A stretch of DNA of 64,000 bases from Anisus vortex (taxonomy: Eukaryota > Mollusca > Gastropoda > Planorbidae), in assembly GCA_949126835.1 (NCBI GenBank), contig OX421497.1, positions 15,982,435 to 16,046,434 on the forward strand, written 5' to 3'. Numbering within the stretch: the first letter of the stretch is position 1; every line of letters starts with the position of its first letter. Below the pieces are notes generated by a model. That model worked only from the letters and a program-made list of their open reading frames with translations. It was not told the origin of the DNA and did not search any database. The position numbers and the translations under genes are program-made. Positions 48,004 to 60,746 of the stretch are shown piece after piece.

Positions 48004-48186
48004 ACCCTCTGCAGGAGCGGAGCCAGACATATTTTTGAGGGTGGGCTGAACTTTCGTGTGACAAATTTTTCGCGAATCCACCACATAAAAAAAAAACTGT
48101 TTACAAAAAAGTATTCTTCAAAAAAAACAACAACAGGGGGCCAGGCCCTCCTTAGCCCCCCTCGTGGCTTCACTCCTGACCCTCTG
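48004..48186. mobile_element. hAT-type MITE with perfect 8-bp target duplication, in mGluR intron
   Basis: The element spans 48012-48178 (167 bp), beginning CAGGAGCGGAGCCA and ending TGGCTTCACTCCTG (12 of 14 positions inverted). ACCCTCTG flanks both sides exactly. The interior includes AGGGCCTGGCCCCCTG on the minus strand, typical of hAT short elements. Its sequence differs from the MITEs at 18.0 and 34.4 kb. Confidence 0.88.
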
Positions 48187-48466
48187 TGAACTCTTGTCAA
48201 ATTTGTTTATGTTATTTTAATCTTTTGCTCATAGCTCCATTTAATGTTTTTAGTCAGTAATTGACAGCCTTTTAATAGGGCAGTTGAATATCATTGTGTT
48301 CAGTACATGGAACAGCCTTTATATAGGTCTAATGGTGTGATTTATTCATAAGTGTTGGTAAAACACAAGGCGTTTAAATTGAATTTTAAAATTACTAATA
48401 CAGCTAGAGAACACTAGAAGTCTACAGCCTATCTCCCCTTGCGATGAATATATCTATATCTCTTTC

Positions 48467-49144
<678 letters not shown>

Positions 49145-49615
49145 CTTCCGGCTCTTAAGTCTAGAACTGAACGATTTAAAGGGGTGGATCAAAATTGTGG
49201 GGAGGAGGGGGAGTGGGACACACCCAGATCCTGTCCGAGACTAGCGATGGGTACAATTTCCTTCGTCAAATGCACTACTCTGCTTCTCCCCACATGCGGG
49301 TTTCCCCTGAGAGCATCATCCTGGTTCGCACGTATTCCTATTCTGTCGCCCGGTAGCATACATTTCACACTGTAGGCCGCGACATTCAGGCACCAGGGCT
49401 TGGCGAGACGGGCTCTTGCGCACATTGCTTCCTCACTACACAGACAAGGGGTCCCACGGTGGTGCAATAAAATCTCGGACGCGCAACAGCGGCTTTTCCC
49501 ATCCGTTAGCCCACAGGTGTACTTTTAATGGAAGCGTATCGGTAGTTTACAAAATTCGTCAGCTTTGAGAACCATGAGTACAGAAGTGTCATCGACGCGT
49601 AACCTATTCATTTGT
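49145..49615 (+). mobile_element. dispersed repeat family B, in mGluR intron
   Basis: It aligns with 32940-33175 through CGCCCGGTAGCATACA, CATTCAGGCACC, GGTGCAATAAAATCTCGGAC, CGTTAGCCCACAGGTGTAC and CATGAGTACAGAAGTG. ORFs on both strands here are short and not conserved between copies. Confidence 0.65.
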
Positions 49616-49689
49616 AAAATAAAATTTTAGAGCTTTTGACTTTAAGACTCGTAGTGTTATGAAACTAACACTTACTTTTAGGTGAAGTA

Positions 49690-49720
49690 AAATTAATAAT
49701 AATAATAATAATAATAATGG
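49690..49720. repeat. AAT microsatellite
   Basis: About nine AAT units. Confidence 0.9.
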
Positions 49721-49739
49721 TTATTTATATAACGCTTCT

Positions 49740-49890
49740 ATCCATGCTATTTTAGTATGCTTAGTGTGCTCTAGAAGATTATTACGTCCTCTAGTCCCAA
49801 AACTCCCACAGAGCGACAGGGATCGGTCGGTGTCAAGGATAGAACCCGCGATGTGTCAGTTGGTTTTTGCTTGACAGTCCGGTGAACTAA
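49740..49890 (-). mobile_element. tRNA-derived SINE (family C) with LINE-like 3' tail
   Basis: On the minus strand the tRNA-like head has B box GGGTTCTATCC and an anticodon-loop region. The body GGAGTTTTGGGACTAGAGGA follows, then GGACGTAATAATCTTCTAGA. That tail matches the 3' UTR of the LINE at 17500. The second copy is at 51195-51345. Confidence 0.65.
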
Positions 49891-50280
49891 TTGTACTTTG
49901 ATTCAAAATTTATAGAGTCGAAGACCCTAATTATACGCGATATGAAATAATATATAATTTGAATTGGCATTTTGAGTTTTTATATTGAATTGGTTTTTGT
50001 GAATGAAATGGACCTAAAGACGTAATGGAGTTTAGTTTAGTCTTATAACTTCTACGTGAAATGAAATTATGGAACTTGAATTTTAAGGCTAATAATTTTA
50101 TGGAGCTTAGTCTAACTTAAAAACTAATTATGGGACTTGAATTGCAAGGCTTATAAAAATATGCAAATAAGTTTAACGTGAAATAACAATAAGTAACTTG
50201 CATTTCAAGACTTCATATCGATTCGTTATATAAGGAAACAAAGAAAGAGAAATATCTACAACAATATAACACTTTGTTAC

Positions 50281-50463
50281 CTTGGGTACAAAGAGAAGGA
50301 TGAGAGCGATGATGGCACTGAGTGACATGGAGAAACTTAGCGTAATCTCTTTGTTTTCCCCTGCAAAGTATATGGGAAAAAATCCCAGCCAAATAACACA
50401 GGTGGAGTACATTGTAAACCCGATGAACTTGGCTTCGTTGAAATTCTCAGGTAAATTTCGCGT
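50281..50463 (-). CDS. mGluR exon: intracellular loop 3, TM6 and most of TM7
   Basis: Acceptor TTCGTTCAACAG at 50464-50465; donor CCCAAG|GTAACA at 50280. Phase 0 at both ends, 61 codons. It reads TRNLPENFNEAKFIGFTMYS then TCVIWLGFFPIYFAG and a TM7 segment ending FVPK. ENFNEAKFIGFTMY is among the most conserved sequences of metabotropic glutamate receptors. The third intracellular loop is short and contacts the G protein. Confidence 0.95.
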
Positions 50464-50689
50464 CTGTTGAACGAACCAAAGAATACGTTTAGAAAGAAGC
50501 AAAATCATTGTATAAATTATTGAATATATTTTTATGTATAAATAGTATATACGTTATTTTTTGTTAACTCAAAGAATGATTTCATTCATTAAGAGATAGA
50601 AAGATATAGAAAGAGATAAGAAATCATTTTTCTATTTAAAGCACAAATGTATTTTTTAAGTTACTTTCTTTGGATTGACTTTAGGACTT

Positions 50690-50800
50690 GCAATGGGTTG
50701 CCTGAAATTGTCAGGGGAATCAATAAACTAAAATCATTTAAAAACAAAGTAAAAAGCCTGATACGTGAACAACTTTTTTTTTTTAGATTACACCGACTGT
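50690..50800 (+). mobile_element. LINE reverse-transcriptase C-terminal remnant in mGluR intron
   Basis: The plus strand encodes NGLPEIVRGINKLKSFKNKV then KSLIRE, matching the WNGLPE...SFK end of non-LTR reverse transcriptases and the copies at 13.1 and 17.4 kb. Antisense to the receptor. Confidence 0.65.
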
Positions 50801-51194
50801 AGATTATAATATAGGATATAAATTAAAAGTCAAGCGCATTTAGGATTGTGTCATTCTTATAGTTGTAATAAATTTGTCAATTCTAGAATCTTCTCACAAT
50901 CGTATGCAGGTGACGGAGTTTCGACCATTTTCTGACGCAAATAAAGACCTTTTGTTTGAATTAAGTGGAGGTAAATATTATAATTATTCCCCCTTTACTT
51001 AAATGTTAGGAAATGCCAGCGTTTAGAACTAGCATCAGTTCCAGAGATAAATAATCTGACATATAATGGAGACTATTGTGGTGATTTATTGCTCTTTGAA
51101 ATTATTTTCATAATTTCCAGAACACAGTATTTTGTACAGGAAGGTTTCCTGATTTTTTTCGGGAAGTATCTGAATGAATACTGTCTGTGTGTAC

Positions 51195-51345
51195 TAAACT
51201 TATAAGTTGTACAGACGGTCCTTCTAGATAAAAGAGTATTACGTCCACTAGGCCCAAAACTACTGCAGGGCGGCAGGGATAGAACCCGCGACGTGTCAGT
51301 TAACAGTCCGGTGAAATAACCATAAGACCAGCCGTCTTTTAGTCA
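51195..51345 (-). mobile_element. tRNA-derived SINE (family C) with LINE-like 3' tail
   Basis: Minus strand: GGCTGGTCTTATGGTTATTT (A-box region), GGACTGTTAACTGACA (Asn-like anticodon loop CTGTTAA), GCGGGTTCTATCCC (B box), a body ending GGGCCTAGTGGACGTAATAC, then TAGAAGGACCGTCTGTA. The last segment is homologous to the LINE tail TAGAAGGAGCGTCTGTAA. Confidence 0.75.
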
Positions 51346-51598
51346 ATGGGTAAATGTAATTGTGTAACAGTGTAACCAACTGAAACTTAGTGTCGCAGTG
51401 TGGATTAAATTGTTGTAATATGTTGACTTTGAGCTAGTGATCTGATTGTCCTTTCTTGTTGTCATAATGACTTACATGACTTGGTATAATATCATAGTGC
51501 TTGTAATTACATTAGATTGTAATGTAGAAGAATCAATTAATGATGCTAAAATAGGCATAATATATTTAAAAAAAGAGATTTCTTTCTTGAATACTTAC

Positions 51599-51799
51599 CT
51601 TAACTGCGTATATCGTACAGAAAATGATGAGGACCAGGACGAACCCTAGTGGAACAATGATTCCCATGTTGGAAGTATCGCAGATAAGACGCACTTTTGA
51701 CAGAGATGGGTAGTCGAACTTGGAATTGGCCGGCTGGTAGACCAGCATGGCTACGATTACAGCACATTCGATACCAATGAGTATGCCGGTGATAACTAC
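51599..51799 (-). CDS. mGluR exon: TM4, extracellular loop 2 and TM5
   Basis: Acceptor TTCTTACTACAG at 51800-51801; donor GTTAAG|GTAAGT at 51598. Phase 0 both ends, 67 codons. TM4 is VVITGILIGIECAVIVAMLV. The loop contains LICDTSN with the Cys expected to bridge to TM3, and TM5 runs MGIIVPLGFVLVLIIFCTIY. LICxTSN is shared with group I receptors. Confidence 0.95.
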
Positions 51800-51867
51800 C
51801 TGTAGTAAGAATAAGGTATTGTTATAACTTGTTTGTTATAGATTTTAGCATGTGCAGAAGTAGTTGA

Positions 51868-52115
51868 AAGTAAAGTAGCCGTCTGACCAAATTGATCCAT
51901 AGGGCCGATGAAGCAGCGTTCTCCAGTGACAGTGGCCACGGCATACTAGGTGATTGTGTAGCCAGCACTATACACAGCTGCCTTTACTTTACCCCAACTA
52001 AGGTCAGGTACCCATCAGAGCTGGGTATACTCAGGGACACACTCGAGTTCCGGGAAAAAATCCTAGCGTTTACCAGGATTCAAACCTAGGACTTATGGTA
52101 CGGCCACTGTGCCCC
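51868..52115 (-). mobile_element. tRNA-derived SINE (family A) in mGluR intron
   Basis: Minus-strand copy: GTTTGAATCCTGGTAAACGC (B box with one change), TTTTTTCCCGGAACTCGAG, GTATACCCAGCTCTGATGGG, AAGTAAAGGCAGCTGTG, TATGCCGTGGCCACTG and GCTGCTTCATCGGCCCTATG. It makes up almost half of a 511-bp intron. Confidence 0.82.
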
Positions 52116-52310
52116 TTCAGAAGTTGTTATGTTTAGACTTATTCTATTTGTTTTCCATATTGTTTTCATATTATAATCAATAACAATATTTTTCATTGGT
52201 GCTTTTTGTGTCTATATTCATATCTTGCTACCATTACATTAAACGCACAAGATATAAACACCAAAATACCACTTGAAGGATTGGGTCTCATAGTGTTTGT
52301 CTAAATTTAC

Positions 52311-52443
52311 CTGAGCTGTTGCACTCATAAATTTTGGCTTTTTCGTCATTATCCTCTTGCTGCCTTCCAGAATTCTTGCAATCCTATTGGTCCGCGTAAC
52401 TAGGGATCCGTACATCAGTGAGAAACTTAGACCTGGGAGAATC
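52311..52443 (-). CDS. mGluR exon: TM3 and intracellular loop 2
   Basis: Acceptor GGGATTTCAG at 52444-52445; donor GCTCAG|GTAAAT at 52310. The first base completes Arg, then 44 codons: ILPGLSFSLMYGSLVTRTNR and IARILEGSKRIMTKKPKFMS and ATAQ. TRTNRIARIL and KPKFMSAxAQ are class C receptor signatures of TM3 and the second loop, which determines G-protein choice. Confidence 0.95.
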
Positions 52444-52499
52444 CTGAAATCCCACAAGAAGACATTTAACAACAGGCAAAATAGGCACTAGGCAACGTT

Positions 52500-53290
52500 C
52501 ATAATATATTTACAAACAAAATGTTATTAAAACTTACATTTAATTTTTTTCCAGCTGAAACAGTATGGTTATTCACTCAGCTTCTCTATAGTAGTGGGCT
52601 AAAAATTTCAAGCTGCACAAATACAACCATGCAGTGGGGGGTAACTATGGTAAAAGGCGTCTGAAGCGCCTGGGGCGTGAGTCGATATAGGCGCCCTTTA
52701 AGAATGTTAGATTTGATTTATTTGGGAGCTGGACTAAAAACCTAAAGTGACACTCTGTCATCTATTTATAATTGTTGTTTTTGATGGTGTTTTTTTAATT
52801 TTATGTGTAGTTAAATTGTAAACTCTTTCCTCGGTGATATGAAGAAAAAGAAGAAGAAACTAAGGTTAGAAAAGTGTCAGTTTGGAGCCTATCTAAACTT
52901 TAACGAATAGGGTGACTGACTCCCTCCCCTACACCCACTTTAGATAAGCTACTCTAACCAAAAAATTCCTCTCTATAGTTTTAAAAGCAACTTACTGAAT
53001 GTAAGGAAACTAAAAAAATGTTCGCTCTTCTCACTGTCGGCATTCTGATTTTACTCTTTCCATTTAAGAAATTCTACTTGAACCCTTTTATTTAGGACAT
53101 TCTGATTTAACTTTTTCCAGTTTAGAACTTATGTTTCAACCTTTTTCATTTTAGAAATTATAATTTAACTATTTCAAATGTAGAAATTCTGATATTTTTT
53201 CCGTTTTAGAAATTCTGATTTTACTTTTTCTATTTCATAAATTCTGATTTAACTCTATCCACTGTATACATTGAACTGAATGTAACTGAC
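52500..53290. other. mGluR intron sequence
   Basis: No exon. From 53040 to 53240 there are four degenerate copies of a ~45-bp unit (TTTAGAAATTCTGATTTWAC), an old tandem repeat next to the exon. Confidence 0.55.
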
Positions 53291-53543
53291 CTTGTGAGGT
53301 AACAAAATTCTTTGGTTGGCTTGGCTACGATGAAGAAATTGGCGCTGAAGGCCAGGCAGATCCCCACCAGGATAATGTAGCTCAGCTCTCTGGTTGACGC
53401 CTTCACAATGGGCGTATCCTTGTAGCGCAGAAAGATCACAAAGATCCAAAGGGTGACGCTGATGCCTAGGCATGCCAGCGTGATGCAGACAATAGCTTCG
53501 GTCTCTCCCCAACTGATGTAGTCCACTGGAATATCTTCGCATT
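53291..53543 (-). CDS. mGluR exon: TM1-TM2 and the start of the seven-helix domain
   Basis: Acceptor ATCAATGCTTGCAG at 53544-53545; donor ACAAG|GTCAGT at 53290. Two bases complete a codon begun in an upstream exon. It then reads CEDIPVDYISWGETEAIVCI, TM1 TLACLGISVTLWIFVIFL, RYKDTPIVKASTRELSYIIL, TM2 and AKPTKEFCYLT. CxxIPVxYxxW ends the cysteine-rich linker, and DTPxVKASxRELSYIIL is diagnostic of metabotropic glutamate receptors. The receptor senses glutamate at the plasma membrane. Upstream exons are outside what I could identify. Confidence 0.95.
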
Positions 53544-55254
53544 CTGCAAGCATTGATAGTTTTGTTAAAACAACAAACTTTTAATGGCTATTGTAGATTT
53601 TTAGCCTGCAGCTATATGTCATGCCGTAGTAATGTCTTCATAACTAAAAGAACCTATTTTACATCAGTATATTATATGGGGTTAGAGTAGACGCATTTAA
53701 TAATTTCCTTGGCAACATCTTAGAAAAAATGTGTGTGGCCAGAACAATGCCTTGTTAGGATATTAAGGGAATTGTGCCACATTAGAAAACTCCATTGTAG
53801 TAAATGTACCAATTGTTATGATGTGAAATTAATTATGCAAAGTTTAGTGCTTTGTAATTAGTTACGCATACGTTTAGGTATAATGTGCGTGTTTGGGAAA
53901 AATCTTTTCTCCTACACACCCATCCCCCATCCTTTCCCCACACCCCGACGCCTTTATCAACCGCTTGGTCAGGTCATGACGCACCTAGATTATCTCTCCT
54001 TGTTGCCGCTAGCACCTTTTAATTCATCCTTATCATCTATTGTTTGCAACTGAGAAGGGCTATGGTGTCCAGTGTTGCACACTAGGGCGCCGATGGTCGT
54101 TCAGCCGAATCTTGGATGCGATACAATTTGGGCCTATTGTTTGGCCTCGCGAGTCACGCGCCGTGCCTAGTTAGGGTCCTTTGTTTAAAACACGAGATGT
54201 ACAAAGTTGTGAAAGATAGTATATGTGGTGACAGACCGCCTCCCCCCCCCCCCTCTCTCGTACCCCCACCTCTTCTAGCTAGTCCAGGTGGTATGACTAA
54301 TCCCTTTAACACTGGACACGCCTCCTGACCAATCGTTGTGTAGACAATTGTGTAGACTTTGTCCCATTGGTTGACGTTTTGCAGTGGGTCGCCATTTTAG
54401 ACTGACCAGTGGACAGATATAAGGGGAAGGTTTTTTTGTCACTGGGGACTGGATACTTCTGCTTAAAAGGTTACATGACGTTATTCCATATAGGATTATT
54501 TACATAAATTGTTCATTTGGAATTACTGTACTGTGAAGTCGTGCTTATATATTATTCTTTTCCATGTATTGACGTTTATGTGCTTGGATATAATTGACGT
54601 GTTGTGGACACCTTATTATTCCTATATGTAAGAGTGACTATGTAAAATAACCACGTTAATACCGGCAATACACGTTCGACTTATATAATTACTTAACTTG
54701 AACTCTTTTGTTCTGATTGAGTGTGCATGAGAATACGTGAAGCAAGGAAGGTAGACCGCCAGAGAAACGGCACGTTAAATAGAAATATCAAGCATTGCTG
54801 ATGCAACAAGTCTAGTTCAGCAAGCAGCCGTCATAGCCCATAGACAACGAACCAAGTGGGGTGAGGATATATCGTGTGAGAAGCACAGTAACGAGCGGAT
54901 CGTACTGGCCACACAATCCCCTCATCACACCAATATGCATTACTCCAAACGGTGCATCTTATCATTTCTAAGGCTTAACATTTTATAAAAGCCGTAGAAA
55001 TTTTTTTTACAAATGGAATTGTAAGTGTAAAAATATAACAATATTATCTTTAATTTCCAACATACTAAACATGTTTCTTTTCAATTGAAATGAAAAAAAA
55101 ACTATATTTTATCAGGACTAATATTATTATATACATAGCGCGCCTCTCCATGCAATCAGTGTGCTTTTGTCCATAATTAGTATAGTCGGTTTCGCCGAGT
55201 TTCGTGGAATTCATGCACTACTTCCGATTGTCGTTTATTTACGCGAAATAGTTG
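53544..55254. other. upstream intron or flank, no exon recognised
   Basis: I looked on the minus strand for a CCWxC-type cysteine-rich exon and saw none. A C-run of 12 at 54242-54253 precedes a segment with a TATAAGG box near 54419. It might be a solo LTR, but no flanking duplication was found. Confidence 0.4.
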
Positions 55255-58200
55255 ATTTTTCGAATCACTGTAAATTTGGCAACGGTATTTTCGTCAACGG
55301 TATTTTCGGCAAGGTAATTTTGACAAAGGTAAATTTGGAATAAGTAAATTCGGCAAAACTAGCAAAGCGGTAAAATTGGCAACGGTAAAATTGGCAATCA
55401 TATAATATCTACTGTTTTTATTAAAAGTATTGGTAGGACTACACTCTATTCCATGTACCGGCAACCTATGGAATGCGTGCCATCCTTGGCACGGAAAACG
55501 GTTTTAAATGGCACATGATAGACCACCAAAATGGTGAAAAGAGCAGGAAAACATTAAGGTACACTTTGGCACGTAATTTAATTTAACGTCCTCTAATGAT
55601 TAAAAACGTACATTTTAAATAGGAGCCAAATGTACCCCCTTCCCCGCCCCAGGCGTTTCTTCCCCCCCCCCTAACCCCTGCCCGCCCCACCCCCAAAGTT
55701 ACGTATGTGTGTAAGGTAGCCCAACTGACGATCACTTGGAGTTCTGTTTAGATATTTACGCATCAATGCATACCCTTATCTCCAATACGTCCCTACAAAC
55801 ATCCTCCTTTTATAGCACATTGGCGAGATTACGTAACTCTGACTACTTGACCTACACCATGATACTGGTAGTGTTTGCAAAAGCAGACGTAGAATGCCCC
55901 TTCCCTCCCGCCCCCGGCTCCCCATCAAAGTTATGCCAATTCAAGTATCAGTGACCTCAGGCTACAGAGGTAAAAAAAAGTGTGTGTGTGTGGGGGGGGG
56001 GGGATGGGTTGAAAGCGGCTCCCACTGATACTTTTAATCCGTTTTTTTTTTCTTTCACAACACTGTTGTTGCTAGTTAAAACTTATTCTTTCTATCAATA
56101 CATTTGTATATGATTTTATTATAAACATTTTCACACAGTATTTTAAAAACATTATCTTGCATATTTACATTATTTTGCTCACGAGACTTGTATTTAAATA
56201 ATATAAAATGTATGCCTAGTAATATCTTTTTATAATTTTTATTCGTATATAATCAACATGTTTATTATCAATTTGATGAACAAGACATTGATATAGTTTC
56301 AAGTCGGACATGTGGAAATAGAATGGCGGGAAAGTAGACTTACTCACAGAAAGAGAAAAAGTAGCGATTGGTAATGCAGTATATTTATTAGTGCAGGATT
56401 TAGGATTTGTAACGTGACGTAACTTTGCCAATTTAATGGCGTAGCCGGGATTTTAATGTAAGAGTCATTAGTGCAAGTCGGGAGGGGGGGGGGGAGATCA
56501 GATAGTATAAAGTGGGTTGGAGCAAAGAAGTACAATGTGGGAAGTGGGGGGGGGGGGGGTAGGAACTCAAACTTTTAGTATAAACTAAATGTAACCTCTC
56601 AAACAACAGGATCAAACCATTTCAAGATTATTAATTTAATGACCTGAAAGCAGAAAATTGTGTCTAGTATTAGTAACCAGTGGAACCACAATCCAGGGCC
56701 CCTAATCGAGTGTGTATTGGTAAAAGATCAATGACAAATCCATAAAAATAATTGAAAATGTGTTTATATGATGCAGATTTGACATTGAAAACTTACATTT
56801 TTAAAATATTGCCATGTTTAGGCGATAAAAAATGTGAAAGAAATCATATTTAAATATATATAGATGGGCTATATTTTATATTAAAATAAAACATAGACTA
56901 TTCCTAGCTATAACACTTTTAGGGGCGGGGGAGGGGGGAATCTTCATGAGAAAATCGTGGAATTAACTAGTTTGTCTATCGGCATCCAAGGCAAGGAATT
57001 GGTTTTTTTTCTATGTAAAAAGTAATAAGTCTAACTATGTGACGCAAATTTGAGAATGCTAAGCCATGTGGTCAAGAACTTTCAAGAAGCGGCCCGACAG
57101 TACGCCATTTAGCGAAATTTCATAGTTCAATGCGAATTGATCATGCCGATGAAGGGAAACTTTTGTCAGCAATATCAAAGTAAACCTGTTGACTTCTTTG
57201 AAACAATGAAGAGACTTTACCTATATAATATATATACGTAGTTCACCGATACCTAGAGAGAAAAAAAGATTTTAAAGACAAGAATAAAAGAAAGAAAAAT
57301 ATAAGATAAATCTCACCAGTTTATGAGTATTATTATCTTTTTTAGACCCTTTAACCATTGAAATAAATAGATCTATCTGATAATGCACACTTTTTATCCC
57401 AGAGCATTCACAATCAACTTATCCTTACATTGTGGATTTTTTCCTCGGGTAGAACGGAGTCTCCACAGCATAATGAAGAAGAAGATGAAGACAAAAAAAA
57501 TGTTATCACTATAGTTTATAATAACTATAAATCAACTCCATTAACTTTAAAATGAGGAGTTTCACAAGGAATTATCTTACGTTCATTAACTAGTTCAAAT
57601 TTACATAGATGATTTGCCTATTATTATTCATTGAAATTAAGTACTAAGGCTGTTTCTACAAGTAATTAATTTACACAGGGGTCCATTGTAAGCTTGATTA
57701 ACTACTGAGATTACGCTGTCTGTTTGATGCCGTTTACTTCATAGTGGACAAGACTGTAGGCCTAACTAATCCTACAATTACTTTTAATTAAAACAAGTAG
57801 ATGCGTGTTTGATGCGTGTTGGCATTTTTACTGTGTTTTTCAGATCCACGGCCCAAGTCTGCCTTTGTAAGTACCATACAACAAACACACACCATAAAAC
57901 GGTTTGACACTTACGCCACGTGGCTAGCTGCTGGGCAATAGGAAAAAGACCCCCTCCCGCCCCCCGCCCCCCGACTCTCGGTCAAGAAAACACGCGTACA
58001 TCGGTAAACGGGGGTGGGGGCTGTGTCAAGACATTCGTAAATACGGACTTACAATGGTCTTGGCTGTGTTCGTTTTCGCTAGGTGGTGGGGGGAGGGGTA
58101 ATGTAAGTTGTGTAATTGTACGTTGGCTATGTTTCCCGTATTATCTAAACACACCAGCCAGAGTTTATTACGTAAGGACTTACTATGGTCGTGTCAGAAC

Positions 58201-58686
58201 AGAGTAAGCGCCCGCAGAGAGCTAGGCCTACAATAAAACGTACAATACAATGTACATACAATGGAAACTTTAGTTTCCAAAGACTTAAAAAGCGAGTTAG
58301 AAGCGTGGGCCCTAAACTTCACCAATGCATAACATTTCAGTTTAGAATGAGCCTTTTACACAAGTTAATACAAAACGGTTCTTTGCATGTGTCCCTTATA
58401 ATAGGCCTACTGTACTTAAGGGACCCCATATTAACTTAATCTTCCACGGAGACAACCTAGTTTCAAGCCATGAACTTCATTTAGTAGACAAGAGTGTAAT
58501 CATATCTTCAGTTTCAATAAAAACAGTTGATATTATAAGTTTTCCAATTTTACCGTTGCCAATTTTACCGCTTTGCGAGTTTTGCCGAATTTACCTATTC
58601 CAAAATTACCTTTGCCAAAATCCCCTTGCCTAAAATACCGGTTCCGAATTTACCATTGCCAAATTTACCGAGCACCGATTTTTCTT
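55255..58686. mobile_element. candidate foldback-type element with ~175-bp inverted repeats
   Basis: The left arm (55255-55427) and right arm (58511-58686) are reverse complements over about 175 bp at roughly 85% identity. Both contain GTAAATTCGGCAAAACT, GCAAAGCGGTAAAATTGGCA and a CTGTTTTTATT inner end. Each arm is built of iterated motifs such as GGTAAATTTGGCAAC, GGTATTTTCGGCAA and GGTAATTTTGACAAA. The 3.1-kb interior has poly-G/C tracts and only short ORFs, so no transposase is evident. Arms made of subrepeats recall Foldback/Galileo elements, but the superfamily is unproven. Outer limits and target duplication are uncertain. Confidence 0.7.
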
Positions 58687-59920
58687 GTCAGAAAAGTGTA
58701 TTGGATTATTTCAAAAAAAATGTGCAGGGGTTTTGTATTAAATGTCGTTGTAGCGTGGCGGGGACTCTACGTAGTTATTTGGCTCGTGTAGAGGCTGATT
58801 ATTGCGATGTCACAATGACGTTGGGCCTTAGAATTGTTTATATTTTTCCGTTTCCCACGTGGCTGGCGCGGTGTTGATTTTAGTAATTCCACTACAAGAC
58901 AGGCATACTACACATAAGCAGGTAAAAGAACAAAGATTGATTCAATGCCGGGATGAATTTCAAATCCTTTTTATTTAGGCATATTAAGAATGTCGATGTG
59001 TAGCAGAAGTAATCCACAATACAAATTTACAGCGTATCGGTATAATTGGACCAGCCGTAAACACGTCTACTCAGACCTGTGTTACGGCTCCAATGCCCGT
59101 TTTTCATTTTATCCTAAACTAAGAAGTGCCCTCTGTATGGATAGGGGCAATCGGGAGGGTAGAGGAGGGGGGAGTGGGCGATTAACCGCGTGTCTTTAAT
59201 GATGAGACACAGGTAGTAAAAGTGGTAGGGTGAATGGGGGGTGTAAAGGGGAGGGGGTCTAGATACCCTCCGGTCGGCGAGGAAGAGGAAGAATACATAA
59301 TATGTGTGAATTGACCAGTTTAGCCACATGCGCTGGCCGTAGTCTAACAGGTAAATGTTATCTACAAGACCTGGCTGGTGGCCGGTGGAGGGGGGGGGGG
59401 TCAAAGGAGGGATTACTCTTTGACGAGGGGAGGGGCGCGGAAGTACAGACATGGGGAAGGGGTAAATGGAAGCATTTTGAATTATACAAGACAGAAAAGT
59501 ATATTTTGTGTAATAATGTATAATTTATATACCTATACACGTAGAAACAGTTATTAAAGAGAAAGTAAATACATTTATATATAAACATTACTGCAAGGTA
59601 CAAAAACAATCATACATCATTCATTCATTTGTGAGCACCGCAATGAGCCAGGATTAATTGTAGTTTATAGGTTGGAGCCATTGTGAGTAAGTGCCATGCC
59701 ACTAGAATGAGCGGTTGCGCCTCTAGTGAATTTATCACAGTCGTATAGACTAATTTCACATGCAATTTAGGTGTGAACATTATTGTTTAATTTATTTACC
59801 TGTGCTGTTAAAGTTGTCCTGTTTTTGTTTTAATGGCTTCCGCAAACCATGTGCTTCTATCAACCTTTATATACCCATTATGAGACCCCCCCCCCTCCCA
59901 ATAAAATAATAATAATTTAA
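58687..59920. other. unique sequence with G-rich patches
   Basis: No supported gene. GGAGGGGGGAGTGGG and GGTGGAGGGGGGGGGG runs occur near 59165 and 59390; short ORFs there are not coding-like. Confidence 0.45.
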
Positions 59921-60746
59921 GCAGTATAGTATATAAACAGTATAGTATAGTATAATATTTTAAGCAGAATAGTATATCAACAGTATAGTATAGTATAATA
60001 ATTTAAGCAGTATAGTATAGTATAATAATTTAAGCAGTATAGTATATAAACAGTATAGTATAATAATTTAAGCAGTATAGTATATCAACAGTATAGTATA
60101 GTATAATAATTTAAGCAGTATAGTATATAAACAGTATAGTATAGTATAATAATTTAAGCAGAATAGTATATCAACAGTATAGTATAGTATAATAATTTAA
60201 GCAGTATAGTATAGTATAATAATTTAAGCAGTATAGTATATAAACAGTATAGTATAGTATAATAATTTAAGCAGAATAGTATATCAACAGTATAGTATAG
60301 TATACTAATTTAAGCAGAATAGTATATCAACAGTATAGTATAGTATAATAATTTAAGCAGTATAGTATAGTATAATAATTTAAGCAGTATAGTATATAAA
60401 CAGTATAGTATAGTATAATAATTTAAGCAGTATAGAATATAAACAGTATAGTATAGTATAATAATTTAAGCAGTATAGTATATAAACAGTATAGTATAGT
60501 ATAATAATTTAAGCAGTATAGTATATAAACAGTATAGTATAGTATAATAATTTAAGCAGTATAGTATATAAACAGTATAGTATAGTATAATAATTTAAGC
60601 AGTATAGTATATAAACAGTATAGTATAGTATAATAATTTAAGCAGTATAGTATATAAACAGTATAGTATAGTATAATAATTTAAGCAGTATAGTATATAA
60701 ACAGTATAGTATAGTATAATAATTTAAGCAGTATAGTATATAAACA
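59921..60746. repeat. ~43-bp AT-rich array, about 20 copies
   Basis: Units of AGTATAGTATATAAACAGTA then TAGTATAGTATAATAATTTA then AGC. Shorter units lacking the ATAAACAG part, and ATATCAACAG variants, alternate in the first half. The second half is homogeneous. Confidence 0.97.

Noticed and set aside
54218..54900. Possible solo LTR (TGTGGTGACAG start, TATAAGG box)
   Set aside because: No matching CA end with target duplication, no primer-binding site and no partner copy in the window.
57940..58120. Poly-C/poly-G rich ORFs as a gene
   Set aside because: Low-complexity G/C tracts inside the inverted-repeat element; no domain or conserved composition.
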